The notes: generated by a model from the letters alone, not told the origin. 64,000 nucleotides of DNA from Isoperla grammatica (GCA_945910005.1 CAMDTW010000292.1:1-64000); one strand, 5' to 3'; counted from the stretch's first letter, positions 10,621 through 19,906 are shown. Translations and numbers: made by a program.

Positions 10621-11039
10621 AGGGGTTCTCACCCGCTACCCCAAAAAAATATGTTTAACTAAGGCTGATTAGCTATGAAATTAGCGACTAAATGAAAAGA
10701 AATCGGGTTCACCATAACCCGGGAAAAAAATATCAAAGTTAGTGATTTTCGAGCTAGGTCCCATCGGCGAAAATCTCCCATAAGAAATAGCATTGGGACG
10801 ACCTGTATGCCTTGGGACCTTGGAGGATTCTGCTCCAAAAAAAAAATGATGTAATACTTTTCGCTGCGTCTTTCTTTTCTGCGTATTTCGTATATTTTGG
10901 TTTTGTAATCGGAGCTTCCGTTCAGGTACAAAATAAAGATGTGTAATCGGGTGCTCCATTTCGTTTTGAGCGTTGTTGTGCGTTGCTGTGCACGTCGAGT
11001 GGGCGGGTGTCGACTGTCGAGTTGGTGTCAAGTAAGCCA

Positions 11040-11073
<34 letters not shown>

Positions 11074-11357
11074 GTATTGGGAGGGGAAATAGTCAACGCA
11101 TGCACAATGAACGCGGTCTGCTATGCGGTGTCGAATGGAGTACACCAAGGCCGTCTATTTTTTTTAGATATATCGCTTCGAGTACACTCGCACCAAAAGC
11201 CGGCTGACACCAACAGTCGCCGCGGCAGTTAACCAGAAATTTCATTAATTAATAACAATTCACAGGTTTCAACTTACGATGTCTAATGGTTCATTATCGA
11301 TTGGTGTGGTGCAGTAGATCATATGGTAAAAAATAAATCTAGCGGGTGAGAACCCCT
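10621..11357. mobile_element. TTAA-flanked MITE (piggyBac-like) inside the Gypsy-1 protease
   Basis: 737 bp bounded by an 18-bp perfect terminal inverted repeat AGGGGTTCTCACCCGCTA and flanked on both sides by TTAA (10617-10620, 11358-11361), the target duplication typical of piggyBac elements. Insert plus one TTAA is 741 bp (3 x 247), so the retroelement frame is the same on both sides, and precise excision would leave no scar. The interior holds a GA microsatellite (about 11042-11070) and overlapping open frames on both strands. The longest, 155 codons at 10681-11148 on the minus strand, shows no transposase motif. It is therefore non-autonomous. The TIR does not begin with the usual piggyBac CCY bases, so family assignment rests on TTAA and Kolobok-type elements remain possible. 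Confidence 0.85.
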
Positions 11358-11724
11358 TTAATTTGATATTCACATTCCGATTACCAATTAATTTAACAGT
11401 TGAGTTCCCTGCAGTCATTAATTGTTTACTCTCCTTATTGTACTTTTTTATGAGTGACTTGTTAACCAAACTAAATGTACTGCCAGTATCTACCAGAAAT
11501 TTCATTGTATTACCGTTACACAATAGATCTACCATACATGGACTATCAATCTGACTTACGTAATTTAAGTCTGTAGCAAAAGTTTTGTGTTCCTCCCCAT
11601 TAGTATTTGTCAGACGACGCACACGGGGTTTACTGTGGTCGTCCCTGCCTAGTTTTCCGACCGCCAGTTCTTGGGTGTTGCACAGTTTCTGCTTACGTGG
11701 CCCCGTCCTCCACAGTTGTAGCAC
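11358..11724 (-). pseudogene. Gypsy-1 protease, N-terminal part (split by insertion)
   Basis: This frame overlaps the end of gag by 76 bases in the -1 frame and contains the aspartic protease active site LVDTGSTFSLVN. It then runs into the TTAA-flanked insert, where the reading frame becomes foreign sequence and stops at 11269. The second half of the protease (the ILGxDFL-type motif) lies beyond the insert at the start of the pol frame. Retroviral-type proteases act as dimers that cut Gag and Pol. This copy cannot make a complete one. Confidence 0.88.
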
Positions 11725-12869
11725 GTCAGCTGGTAGGAAGGTCGCGGCGTCCTTGCATCAGTGTCCTCCTTCGCCTGGTACTGCCGCTCCCTCTGCATTA
11801 CATCCCCCTCCGGCGCACCAACAGCGTTCTGCGGGAGGCCGCTAACTTGGGTTTCTCTCGGGGCCGCTGCTCCGCGTGGATCTCGTTCTCCCCTATTGTC
11901 GTTAGTGAGGCGGCTAACTTCGGTTTCGCACTGCTTGCTGCGTAGTTTGAGGGCGCAGTCCTTCTGCCTGTGTCCAGTGTTGCCACACCCATAACACGTT
12001 AACGGTGGCCTTGGCGACTTTTGTGACTGAGATACATGTAAGCTTACGAGTTGTTTTTCAGCTTCTAACAAACTTTCTATTTCTGCAGCTTTTCGCACCC
12101 CCTCATCAAAGTCTCTGATAGATTGTTTCCTCAATTCACATCCGATTTCCGGTTTGACTTTCAATCGCAGCAAAGACAACAACTGTTTGTCTTACGCTCG
12201 CATTTCCACCGCTCTGTTTCTCGGTTCACTAGCACTGATTATTTTTGTGGCAGTCATTTTAAGCCGTGTCGAAAATTCTATGACAGATTCGTTATGTTTT
12301 TGAAGCGCACTGTTAAGTTCGAAATAAAGATAGTCTAGTGTTTTGGGACGCGAAAAATACTCAATCAAACGATGTCGCACTTCGAAAAAAGGCATTTCTC
12401 CCAGTGGTGGGTTAGCGAGAAGAAAATTCTTTGCGTCGCCATGCAAATTCGTTTGTATTATCACGATTTTCTCGGCTTCAGTCCACTCGTTTAATTCCGA
12501 CAGTAGTTGAAGATTGTCCAACCACAGTTCAATATTGTCACTGTCGTTACCACCAAACGATTCCAATTTACAGAAAGAAGACGCATTCAGTTTTCGTGTT
12601 GACAGTCTAGCATTAGAAGAACGCGGGGTTACATTCACACGAAGGACGCTCTCCGTGCCGGATGCTTCTGCAGTGTTCTCGAAGGTTTCCATCGCGGTTC
12701 CAAGCGTTATAGCATGGTTATTCGCCTTTAAATCGAGATGTAGGCGCGCCACCGTCGCGACCATCATGGCCGTCCGAGCCGGGATAAACAACGCACGGCT
12801 AACCTGTGTTCCATATGTTTCTGGCAGTAGGTTAGTGAGTGACAGGGTGATGGTGTCTGTGATACACAT
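11649..12869 (-). pseudogene. Gypsy-1 gag with one in-frame stop
   Basis: The gag frame starts at an ATG at 12869 and runs in one frame to a TAG at 11649, interrupted once by TAA at 12192-12194. The first 225 codons contain the capsid-like region (ELWLDNLQLL, TNLHGDAKNFLL). After the stop, the same frame carries two CX2CX4HX4C zinc knuckles (CYGCGNTGHRQKDC and CYNCGGRGHVSRNC) that bind RNA in nucleocapsid. Everything else is intact, so the TAA looks like a recent nonsense mutation. Suppression is possible but less likely, because the stop sits inside gag and not at a gag/pol boundary. Confidence 0.88.
11652..11658 (-). other. Candidate -1 frameshift site at the gag/protease overlap
   Basis: On the minus strand GGAAAAC lies immediately before the gag TAG stop (11649-11651), inside the gag/protease overlap. 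Protease-pol is in the -1 frame relative to gag, as in many Gypsy elements. The heptamer departs from the strict XXXYYYZ pattern at its first triplet, so it is only a candidate. Confidence 0.4.
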
Positions 12870-14254
12870 TTATCACATAAACGCGTTTGTTGGGAACATA
12901 CAGCGACCATTTGTCAAAGCAAATAGGATTTTAAACGGTTATTCTTTAATTTTACAGTAGTAATATTAAGTAAACGGGTACTATGTAGGCAAGCATCCCT
13001 TCAGACATCATAATTACATGCAAAAACCACATCTGATAAACGTGAATATTAACTGCACAGATGAGAACAACGAAGTTAACGCTACTTGCTCGTATAAAGC
13101 AGGTTCGAGGAAGTGTAAACATGACTATTCTCTATATGTAAGTAAGGCAAAGAGAGCTTCCGTTCATATTTTGGATCACAATTCCTCTTTTATCTCTTCT
13201 TCAAATTTCTTTTCATTCATTCCGGCCCTCTTTTCTACCTAAACGCCCACCGAACTCCCACGCCTCCCCGCCCCCCCCCCCCCCCCCCCCTCAGTACCTC
13301 CCAAGCCCCCAAAACCAGAAATGAGTGTTCTCTACGACATAGGCCTATACTTGCTAAAGCTAAAGGTAATTGCAACGCACTGAATCTGATAGGCATATGC
13401 GTAGGCGCATGCTAAATGTTGGATTCTAAAAATAGGTTTTAAGTTGATCATTTTGTATCAGTATAGCCTATTATGATTATTGATAACGGTAGTTGAGGTG
13501 TTTTATGTCTCCCACCCCCTTACACCCACATCCCACTCGCACGCAATCTACACTTTGAGGTTAATTTTCCTGTATAATGCTGAATTTCAGTATTGGAGGT
13601 TTAAAATAACATTAAGAATTATATTGTGACAAATACATTGTCACAATTCGGTTGAACCATCAAGTAAACATAATCTACCGTGCGCATATTTAGTATTTGT
13701 TTATGAAATATATAAATTAAGAAAAAAAACTCCAATATGTGAGTAGGCCTAAATGTCAATTTATGTTAGGAATACCTATGCACTTTTTTTACACAGCATC
13801 TACGAAATATATTTTAAAAAATGATTTATTTAACGGCACAAAATAGAAAACATTGTGTATTTTTTTTAGACTGAATACCGTACCAGCATACATTTTGACA
13901 CCTACGCAACTGCGTAAGCGCCAAACTCATTCGGATTTTAAAACACTTCGTATTGAGAGAATATTTGTTTCGCTCGCCGGTTGCTACATTGTGGCATAGA
14001 TCAACAAGGTATTGATTGTCAATTTTAACATGTTTACTGCCCGACAATAATGTTGATCATGTAATTCACTCATACTCTCTATCGCCGTCTATATAACACA
14101 CAGCGAACACCGGCCATCATTCCGTAACCTATCCCGGCTGTACTGGTTCTCGATTTGTCCGCCAGAGTTCAGCCACTTTGGATTTAAACGCGAATAGTTA
14201 ACACAGCGAACAAGTGCACGCGCGTGGCGAAATTATTAACACAAACAAAGATTT
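12870..14254 (-). other. Gypsy-1 5' untranslated leader
   Basis: About 1.4 kb between the primer site and the gag ATG, longer than usual. It contains a C tract (about 13268-13290) and no long frame with recognisable content. Packaging signals would be expected here but cannot be identified by eye. Confidence 0.6.
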
Positions 14255-14272
14255 TCCCTGGTTTCGGCACCA
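14255..14272 (-). other. Gypsy-1 primer binding site (tRNA-Phe type)
   Basis: On the minus strand, six bases inside the 5' LTR, the sequence TGGTGCCGAAACCAGGGA complements the 3' end of eukaryotic tRNA-Phe (ending GGTTTCGGCACCA) at 17 of 18 positions. The site would prime minus-strand DNA synthesis. Confidence 0.8.
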
Positions 14273-14278
14273 AAATTA

Positions 14279-14659
14279 TGTCGTATATTAAGACAACTCG
14301 TGGATGGGAATCTTGATGGTCAATAAATAAACAAGTCGCATGTGAAATACTGTTATTACTTTAATTTTAACACAAGGAACAACACAACACAACACTCAGG
14401 TTGGAATTCATAGTCGGCCCCTACACCTAGGGGCACCCATTGTTGCTATGGATTTGTTTTGTTTATGGGTAATAACATACAAACAACTGTTACCTTGGTA
14501 ACAATGGGCGCCCCTAGGTGTAGGGGCCGACTATGAATTCCAACCTAAAACTCGCACAGCTCACAACCAACTCCCTCTCTGCGCATGCGCGCACATTCTA
14601 TCCTCCGTTTTACAAACATTGACCACAAAGGTATATCCACTCCTCGACATAACTCCACA
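14279..14659 (-). repeat. Gypsy-1 5' LTR, carrying a MITE
   Basis: 381 bp: the 231-bp LTR plus a 150-bp insertion (147-bp MITE and 3-bp duplication). It ends ...ATAACTCCACA followed by the ATGT target duplication. The insertion postdates the retrotransposon because the other LTR is empty at this point. Confidence 0.93.
14399..14545. mobile_element. Palindromic MITE inserted in the Gypsy-1 LTR
   Basis: 147 bp with terminal inverted repeats of about 35 bp beginning GGTTGGAATTCATAGTCGGC. Comparison with the empty LTR places a 3-bp flank, TCA on the left and TAA on the right, which may be one diverged duplication. Related copies are at 43081-43220 and 52983-53067. Confidence 0.88.
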
Positions 14660-14800
14660 ATGTCTGTATGTCTGTATGTGCGCTAAATTTTGATCGTCGC
14701 GTACAGGTCAAACGGCTTGACGTAGTTGGCTGAAATTTTCGGGCAACGTTTGTGACCACTTAACTCGATGCTGTTAACATAACCAGCAAAATTCGTCAAG

Positions 14801-15143
14801 ATGCCAACCTACAAAAAATTAATTTCTGAAAAACAAAGTTTGTTTATTTATTTAATTTAATTAAAACTTACACACAGATTTTAATGATGTTTCACTTGTA
14901 CGTTAACATCAACGGTACCAACACTTGACAATAGTTTCAAAATTGTAAGTTCATCCGCCATGTTATAAAAAAATATTGTTTATTTCCGACAGTACTTTCT
15001 TCATTTTTACAGTGTTCCACCGATATGATTCGCATTTGCGGACTATTGCAGTTAAATGCACATAGTATACATCAAACATAGCGTACGTAACAATACCTAT
15101 GCACTATTATTTGGAATTTCGATAGCTGTCATAGAATGGCTGC
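14801..15143. repeat. 354-bp tandem repeat, unit A (interrupted by Gypsy-2)
   Basis: This begins ATGCCAACCTACAAAAAATT and matches unit B at 19918-20270 over its whole length (shared blocks TCAAAATTGTA, CCGCCATGTTATAAA, CAGTGTTCCACCGATATGATT). Gypsy-2 inserted eleven bases before the end of this unit, so the two units were adjacent before the insertion. Confidence 0.8.
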
Positions 15144-15343
15144 TGTCTTATTAGTCGTTTTAGCTAATAATAAGTTTTGGATGGTGAGATGTGAAGTGGA
15201 TGATTAAAGATAACTCTTCAACACCAAGATCCCTTCACCAAGTCTGGTAGACATTTTATTTCCCACTCTCGATTCCCGTTCGACCTATCGACTCCCATAG
15301 ATCGAATGCAGTCACAGCCTTCTAGATAGTACAGTACAGTACA
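15144..15343 (-). repeat. Gypsy-2 3' LTR
   Basis: 200 bp, TGTCTTATTAGTCG...AGTACAGTACA. No difference from the 5' LTR was seen when the two copies were read side by side. Confidence 0.95.
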
Positions 15344-15354
15344 TCTCCCTTTTT
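15344..15354 (-). other. Gypsy-2 polypurine tract
   Basis: On the minus strand AAAAAGGGAGA directly precedes the 3' LTR, the expected plus-strand priming site. Confidence 0.75.
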
Positions 15355-15493
15355 CATTAAAGGAGCAAATGGCTCAAAAGACAGGACACATGTAAACCAC
15401 TAACATTTCATACACAATTAGCTTTTAAAGATTAACACAGTTTTATAATAATCTAACTCAATATTTTATAAAGATAAGTTCTTCTGAAACAAG

Positions 15494-18421
15494 TTATAAA
15501 TTTAATTGGGACGGCACCTTGATAGTACGGCCGCTCCTAGTAGTCTTATAGTTCTCATCAACAATAGGAGGTTGCAACGTGGAAACTGGGCTCCCATCAT
15601 CAACATTGCTTCTCTTCTGTGTTGGACTGCGACTAGGGGAATGAGAGTCGAGATTCTTCTTTTCCACGGGTGGACGGGGACTAGGGCGAGGACAATCATT
15701 GGTTGACCAAGGCTCCCGGGCGGTATTCCAATTTCTGTTGACGTCATCATCTTCTTCACCCTCATCCTTGAAGTACGGAGCCGGAATAAGATGCCACCGG
15801 TTGCGACGGAGAAGACCTCTAGACGTTCTAACATTGTACGAACGTGGCTCATCAGTTTTCCCCGTAACAATGCCATGACAGCGCATGTCGATCACCCAGA
15901 CCGGTTCACCGACAGTCAGCTCCGACAGTTCCCGGGCGTTGTGTCTGCGGTCGTAATTGTGCTTCTGCCGCATCTTGATCTCATTCTCCTTAACATTCAG
16001 GCTCGACAGGTCCGGTTTTTGGCTGAGGAGCCGTGAAGTCATCGGTAGAGTTGTCCGTAAACGACGGTTCATCAGAAGTTCTGATGGGCTGAAACCATTG
16101 GCTAATGGTGTGGTACGATACGCCAGTAGAGCGGTATAAACATCTTCAGATTTCTTTAGGATTAGTTTTGCTATTTTTACCGCAGCCTCTGCGAAACCGT
16201 TACTCTGGCTATGTTTGGGGCTGCTGGTAACAACGTCAAATCCGTAAAGTTTTGAAAATTGTTTAAATTCTGATTTCTCTAGGGTTCCAAACTGAGGCCC
16301 ATTGTCGCTGCGTACCACTTCAGGAATACCATGTCTGGAAAACATGGCTTTACAGTGATTAATTATGGCTGCAGATTTCAGACTGGTCAACTCTGCGATC
16401 TCAAAGTATCGGGAATAATAGTCAGTGACGACTAGGAACCATTTCTCTTCTAGTTTAAATAGATCCATAGCGACAACTTGCCATGGCCTTTTTGGAAAGT
16501 CAGATGGAATGAGTGGTTCGTTGTGGTTTTTTGAGTGTTGGATACATTGTGGACAAGATCGAACAAGGAATTCTATCTGCGTCGAGAGACCAGGCCACCA
16601 CACTGCTTCTCTTGCTCGCGAGCGACATTTTACGATTCCTTGATGACCGTCATGTATTTTTGTTAAGACTTGCTTTTGCAATGACTTTGGTATCACCAGA
16701 CGTTGTCCTCTTAAGAGTAAATGATCTTCGACAGTGATATCGTGACGAACGGACCAATAATCTTGCAGTTCTTTTACAACTTGATTTTTCTCTGGCCAAC
16801 CCTGCATGCTGTACTCTTTCAGGGCATTGCAGATTGGGTCTTTATTTTGTTCGATCATCACTTCCTTCAGAAAGTTGTCCGTCACGGGTATGGATTCTAC
16901 TACGAGACGAACGTATGCAGTAGTTTCTTCTTCCAGTTCATCGGCTTCGTTCACCTGTAGCGGGTTTCTTGATAACGCATCAGCGACAATCATCTCCTTA
17001 CCAGGTATATAGACGATCTCGTAGGAGAAACGCATTAGTCGGAGACGAAACCGTTGAAGACGAGGTGTTAAGTTGTCTAGAATCTTCGTCGTGAACAGTG
17101 GAATCAACGGTTTGTGGTCCGTCTGCAGTACAATATGGAGACCGGTAATGTAGTCGCTGAACACCTGGCACGCATGTGTAAGTGCCAAGGCTTCGCGTTC
17201 GATCTGCGCATAACGACGCTCTGTAGATGAGAGCGTGCGCGAAGAGTACGCGACAGGCCGGTTTTCACCGTCGCTTTGTTCTTGTAGAAGAACACATCCG
17301 ATGCCATAAGCCGATGCATCTGCCGATACCGTAGTCTTCTTTAATGGATCATACAAGGCTAATGTTGGAATTTCAGTTAGTAACTGCTTAACAACATTGA
17401 AGGCTTTCTCTTGCGCGGAGCCCCAAAGCCACATGTTTTTGGAGCGTAGAAGAGAAAGGATGGGTTCAAGTAGTTCGGATTTCCGGGGAATATAACGTCC
17501 TACTGAATTAACCATGCCTACAAATCGCTGCACATCGTGCTTATTTTGGGGAGCGTCCATTTCGAGTATGGCTGCAATTCGATCCTTGTCTGGAGTAATA
17601 CCCTCCCGGCTTATGCTATGTCCTAAGAAAGACACTTTATCAACGCAAACTAGTGTTTTGCTTTCGTTGAGTGTCATGCCGATCTCTTGTAGCCTACTGA
17701 GAACTTGCCGAAGGCGATGATCATGCTCCTCTAAGGTTGCCCCCACGACAAGTATATCGTCCATGTGAATTAACACTCCCTCAATTCCTTGTAGAATATC
17801 CATCATTCTCCTTTGAAAATGCTCTGGAGCACTAGTTATTCCAAAGGGAAGTCTTAGGAATCTGAATCGGCCAAACGGAGTAAGGAATGTTGTTAGCGGA
17901 GACGATTCGGCTGCAAGCGGAACTTGCCAGAAGCCCGAATTAGCATCCAGTTTTGTAAAATACTTTGCTGATGAAAGTTGTGCAAGGGTATTTTCCACTT
18001 TTGGTATAGGGTGGAATTCCCGTTTAACACTTTTATTTAAATGTGTCAAATCTACACAAATCCTAACGCCTCCATTTGGTTTTGGAATTACGACCATTGG
18101 CGCACACCATTCCGTAGGCTCATGCACTTCTGTAATGACTCCCAATTTCACCATCTTCTTAAGTTCCTCATCTACTCTCTTCAATAAAGGAATGGCTACT
18201 TTTCTAGGAGTACTTATGGCTAATGGTATAGCATCAGGTTCTAGCACTATCTTGTACTCGCCAGGCAAAGTTCCGAGATTTTTGAAAAGTGACGGGTATT
18301 CTACTTTAATGTTGACGGACTTACTTGTAACGGAATCCACTAGTTTCACTAGCTGTAGTCCTTCAATGGCTGGCCGTCCCAATAATGGTGTAATTAGGTC
18401 CTCGACAACGTACACTGTTTG
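15494..18421 (-). CDS. Gypsy-2 pol: protease end, RT, RNase H, integrase
   Basis: 973 codons counted from the minus-strand codon at 18415, in the same frame as gag. It begins just after the TAG with the end of the protease (LLGRPA at 11-16). RT has KLDANSGFWQV (Asp157) and catalytic HMDD at 217-220, with Met where Val or Leu is common. RNase H has VSADASAYG (Asp366). The integrase zinc finger shows HDGHQG near 588-591 and CPQC at 621-624, and the DDE triad is Asp651, Asp704 and Glu743. The Ser- and Pro-rich tail ends close to the polypurine tract. The apparent initiator is GTG, so translation most likely depends on reading through the TAG or on a fused Gag-Pol in copies without it. Confidence 0.94.
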   Translation of the reverse strand, partial: QTVYVVEDLITPLLGRPAIEGLQLVKLVDSVTSKSVNIKVEYPSLFKNLGTLPGEYKIVLEPDAIPLAISTPRKVAIPLLKRVDEELKKMVKLGVITEVHEPTEWCAPMVVIPKPNGGVRICVDLTHLNKSVKREFHPIPKVENTLAQLSSAKYFTKLDANSGFWQVPLAAESSPLTTFLTPFGRFRFLRLPFGITSAPEHFQRRMMDILQGIEGVLIHMDDILVVGATLEEHDHRLRQVLSRLQEIGMTLNESKTLVCVDKVSFLGHSISREGITPDKDRIAAILEMDAPQNKHDVQRFVGMVNSVGRYIPRKSELLEPILSLLRSKNMWLWGSAQEKAFNVVKQLLTEIPTLALYDPLKKTTVSADASAYGIGCVLLQEQSDGENRPVAYSSRTLSSTERRYAQIEREALALTHACQVFSDYITGLHIVLQTDHKPLIPLFTTKILDNLTPRLQRFRLRLMRFSYEIVYIPGKEMIVADALSRNPLQVNEADELEEETTAYVRLVVESIPVTDNFLKEVMIEQNKDPICNALKEYSMQGWPEKNQVVKELQDYWSVRHDITVEDHLLLRGQRLVIPKSLQKQVLTKIHDGHQGIVKCRSRAREAVWWPGLSTQIEFLVRSCPQCIQHSKNHNEPLIPSDFPKRPWQVVAMDLFKLEEKWFLVVTDYYSRYFEIAELTSLKSAAIINHCKAMFSRHGIPEVVRSDNGPQFGTLEKSEFKQFSKLYGFDVVTSSPKHSQSNGFAEAAVKIAKLILKKSEDVYTALLAYRTTPLANGFSPSELLMNRRLRTTLPMTSRLLSQKPDLSSLNVKENEIKMRQKHNYDRRHNARELSELTVGEPVWVIDMRCHGIVTGKTDEPRSYNVRTSRGLLRRNRWHLIPAPYFKDEGEEDDDVNRNWNTAREPWSTNDCPRPSPRPPVEKKNLDSHSPSRSPTQKRSNVDDGSPVSTLQPPIVDENYKTTRSGRTIKVPSQLNL

Positions 18422-18424
18422 CTA
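18422..18424 (-). other. In-frame TAG between gag-protease and pol
   Basis: On the minus strand the context is AGT TGT TAG CAA ACA GTG. TAG followed by CAA resembles the start of the UAG-CAR-YYA readthrough context, but the last three bases (ACA) do not fit it. A C-to-T change in a glutamine codon would also produce this TAG. Confidence 0.7.
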
Positions 18425-19612
18425 ACAACTAGTCTGGTTGTAGGAAAGCTCAGCATTAACGACCCCTACGACTTTGAGTTGGGTTCCGGAAGGCCCAAAC
18501 AGTCGTGTTGGCGCCGGTTGCAACTGCTGGTTGGCTAAAAATGCTGAGTTGGACGGTACCACTGTAACATCTGCACCTGAATCAACTTTGAATTTGACTT
18601 CTGTTCCATTGATCCAGATGGTCTTGTCCCACGAACAACTCTTCGGTCTAGTGTTCTTGTGGTTGTTGACAGCACCAACAAATACAGAGTCACTGGAATC
18701 TGATTCCCCCTCCTCCTGGGCTTGAACTTGATGCACCTTGGGTCCCCCACTGCGGCAAACTTTGGAATAATGTCCCACCTTATTGCACGTGTGACATGTA
18801 GCCCCTTTTGCTGGACAGTTGGCTCTTTTGTGCCTGTCTTGACCACACCAGGAGCATTTGCCTGGGTGCCCTAGGCCTGGACTTTGATTGGCAGGGGCCG
18901 CAGGGCCCTTGTTGTTGCCTTGTCGCCCATGTTGTTTAGGCCCTTGACTTTTGTTGAAAGTTCTCCCTTTGGTATGACTAGGCTTCATTGAAACAGCACT
19001 TACCGCAGTTTCGGAACCCCGCAGGGATGCACGTTGTCTCGCTACGTCTTCTGCTTGTCTGGCTGCTGTTATGGCTCGTTGTAAGGTCAGCCCTGGTTCT
19101 AGTTGGAGTCTGTCGCACAACTTCTGGTCACGCATTCCAATAACTATGCGATCACGGATCATTTCGTCGTGGAGCAAACCATACTCACAATCTTTCGCCA
19201 GTGTGTGGAGTGACCTAATAAACTCTTCAGCCCCCTCGCTAGGCCCTTGAACTCTCATGTTGAAGCGAGCCCTTTCATAGATTGTGTTGCGTTGTGGAAT
19301 GAAGTGTTTCTCGAAGCGGTCCAACACTGTCTCGTAGGACTTTTCTTCCTCACTAGACAGGTTAAACGACAACAGGATGTCTTCTGCCTCGTGGCCCATT
19401 ATATAGATAAGCATGTCTATCTGCTCCTCGTCTGGTTTTCTTGAGAGGCCAGATGACGTTCGGAACCTCTGGAAACGTTTTTTCCATGTCGGCCACTCTT
19501 GAACGCTTGTAAAATTGAACCTCTCAGGTGGAGGTATTGCCACCTGATATTGCGTTGCCATCACGGGCGGAACAGCCGTCGTTGCTGTTGGCTGATTCTG
19601 TCTTTGTGCCAT
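18422..19612 (-). CDS. Gypsy-2 gag with first half of protease
   Basis: 396 codons from ATG (19612) to TAG. The N-terminal two thirds is capsid-like (PPERFNFTSVQEWPTWKKRF, RFEKHFIPQRN, RARFNMR). Zinc knuckles lie at residues 253-266 (CSWCGQDRHKRANC) and 273-286 (CHTCNKVGHYSKVC). The aspartic protease active site VDSGADVTVVP follows at about 343-353. The frame stops at TAG within the protease fold, before the conserved LLGRPA motif, which appears at the start of the pol frame. The gag/protease product is therefore incomplete unless the stop is read through. The predicted gag appears otherwise intact. Confidence 0.93.
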   Translation of the reverse strand: MAQRQNQPTATTAVPPVMATQYQVAIPPPERFNFTSVQEWPTWKKRFQRFRTSSGLSRKPDEEQIDMLIYIMGHEAEDILLSFNLSSEEEKSYETVLDRFEKHFIPQRNTIYERARFNMRVQGPSEGAEEFIRSLHTLAKDCEYGLLHDEMIRDRIVIGMRDQKLCDRLQLEPGLTLQRAITAARQAEDVARQRASLRGSETAVSAVSMKPSHTKGRTFNKSQGPKQHGRQGNNKGPAAPANQSPGLGHPGKCSWCGQDRHKRANCPAKGATCHTCNKVGHYSKVCRSGGPKVHQVQAQEEGESDSSDSVFVGAVNNHKNTRPKSCSWDKTIWINGTEVKFKVDSGADVTVVPSNSAFLANQQLQPAPTRLFGPSGTQLKVVGVVNAELSYNQTSC

Positions 19613-19688
19613 GTGCTTGACGCCGGGTATTATGTTTTACACTGTTCCCCTTTTTAACACGCGAATTTTACTAACCGTTTACTGTTTG

Positions 19689-19701
19689 ACCGCTGCCACC
19701 A
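19689..19701 (-). other. Gypsy-2 primer binding site (tRNA-Leu type)
   Basis: TGGTGGCAGCGGT on the minus strand directly abuts the 5' LTR and complements 13 bases at the 3' end of eukaryotic tRNA-Leu(AAG/UAG), which ends ACCGCTGCCACCA. Confidence 0.75.
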
Positions 19702-19901
19702 TGTCTTATTAGTCGTTTTAGCTAATAATAAGTTTTGGATGGTGAGATGTGAAGTGGATGATTAAAGATAACTCTTCAACACCAAGATCCCTTCACCAAG
19801 TCTGGTAGACATTTTATTTCCCACTCTCGATTCCCGTTCGACCTATCGACTCCCATAGATCGAATGCAGTCACAGCCTTCTAGATAGTACAGTACAGTAC
19901 A
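19702..19901 (-). repeat. Gypsy-2 5' LTR
   Basis: 200 bp, followed by the GCTGC duplication. As the 5' LTR of the element it would hold the promoter, but no specific site was recognised. Confidence 0.95.
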
Positions 19902-19906
19902 GCTGC

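Larger units (their letters stand above)
6847..14659 (-). mobile_element. Gypsy-1: Ty3/Gypsy LTR retrotransposon, recent but broken
   Basis: A full-length LTR retrotransposon read on the minus strand. LTRs (TG...CA) lie at 14279-14659 (5') and 6847-7077 (3'). Both sides are flanked by ATGT (6843-6846 and 14660-14663), a 4-bp target duplication. Order on the minus strand is LTR, primer site, long leader, gag, protease, RT, RNase H, integrase with a GPY-type C-terminus, polypurine tract, LTR, which is the Ty3/Gypsy order. Apart from an insertion, the LTRs differ at one position that I can see, so the copy is young. It is dead in its present form: gag has an internal stop, the protease is split by a 737-bp transposon, and the 5' LTR carries a 147-bp MITE. 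Confidence 0.95.
15144..19901 (-). mobile_element. Gypsy-2: compact, nearly intact Mag-like retrotransposon
   Basis: 4,758 bp on the minus strand with 200-bp LTRs that read as identical, flanked by GCTGC on both sides (15139-15143, 19902-19906). Gag-protease and RT/RNase H/integrase occupy one reading frame separated by a single TAG. The integrase region (PWQVVAMDLF, SRHGIPEV, SDNGPQF) and the two-knuckle gag resemble the Mag/SURL group of Ty3/Gypsy elements common in invertebrates. Identical LTRs mean very recent insertion. This is the youngest large element in the window. Confidence 0.95.

Noticed and set aside
10681..11148. 155-codon frame inside the TTAA-flanked insert
   Set aside because: It includes a GA/CT microsatellite (Ser-Leu repeats), lacks a transposase motif and overlaps frames on the other strand.
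16425..18725. Plus-strand frames across Gypsy-2
   Set aside because: They are shadows of the well-supported minus-strand gag and pol frames.
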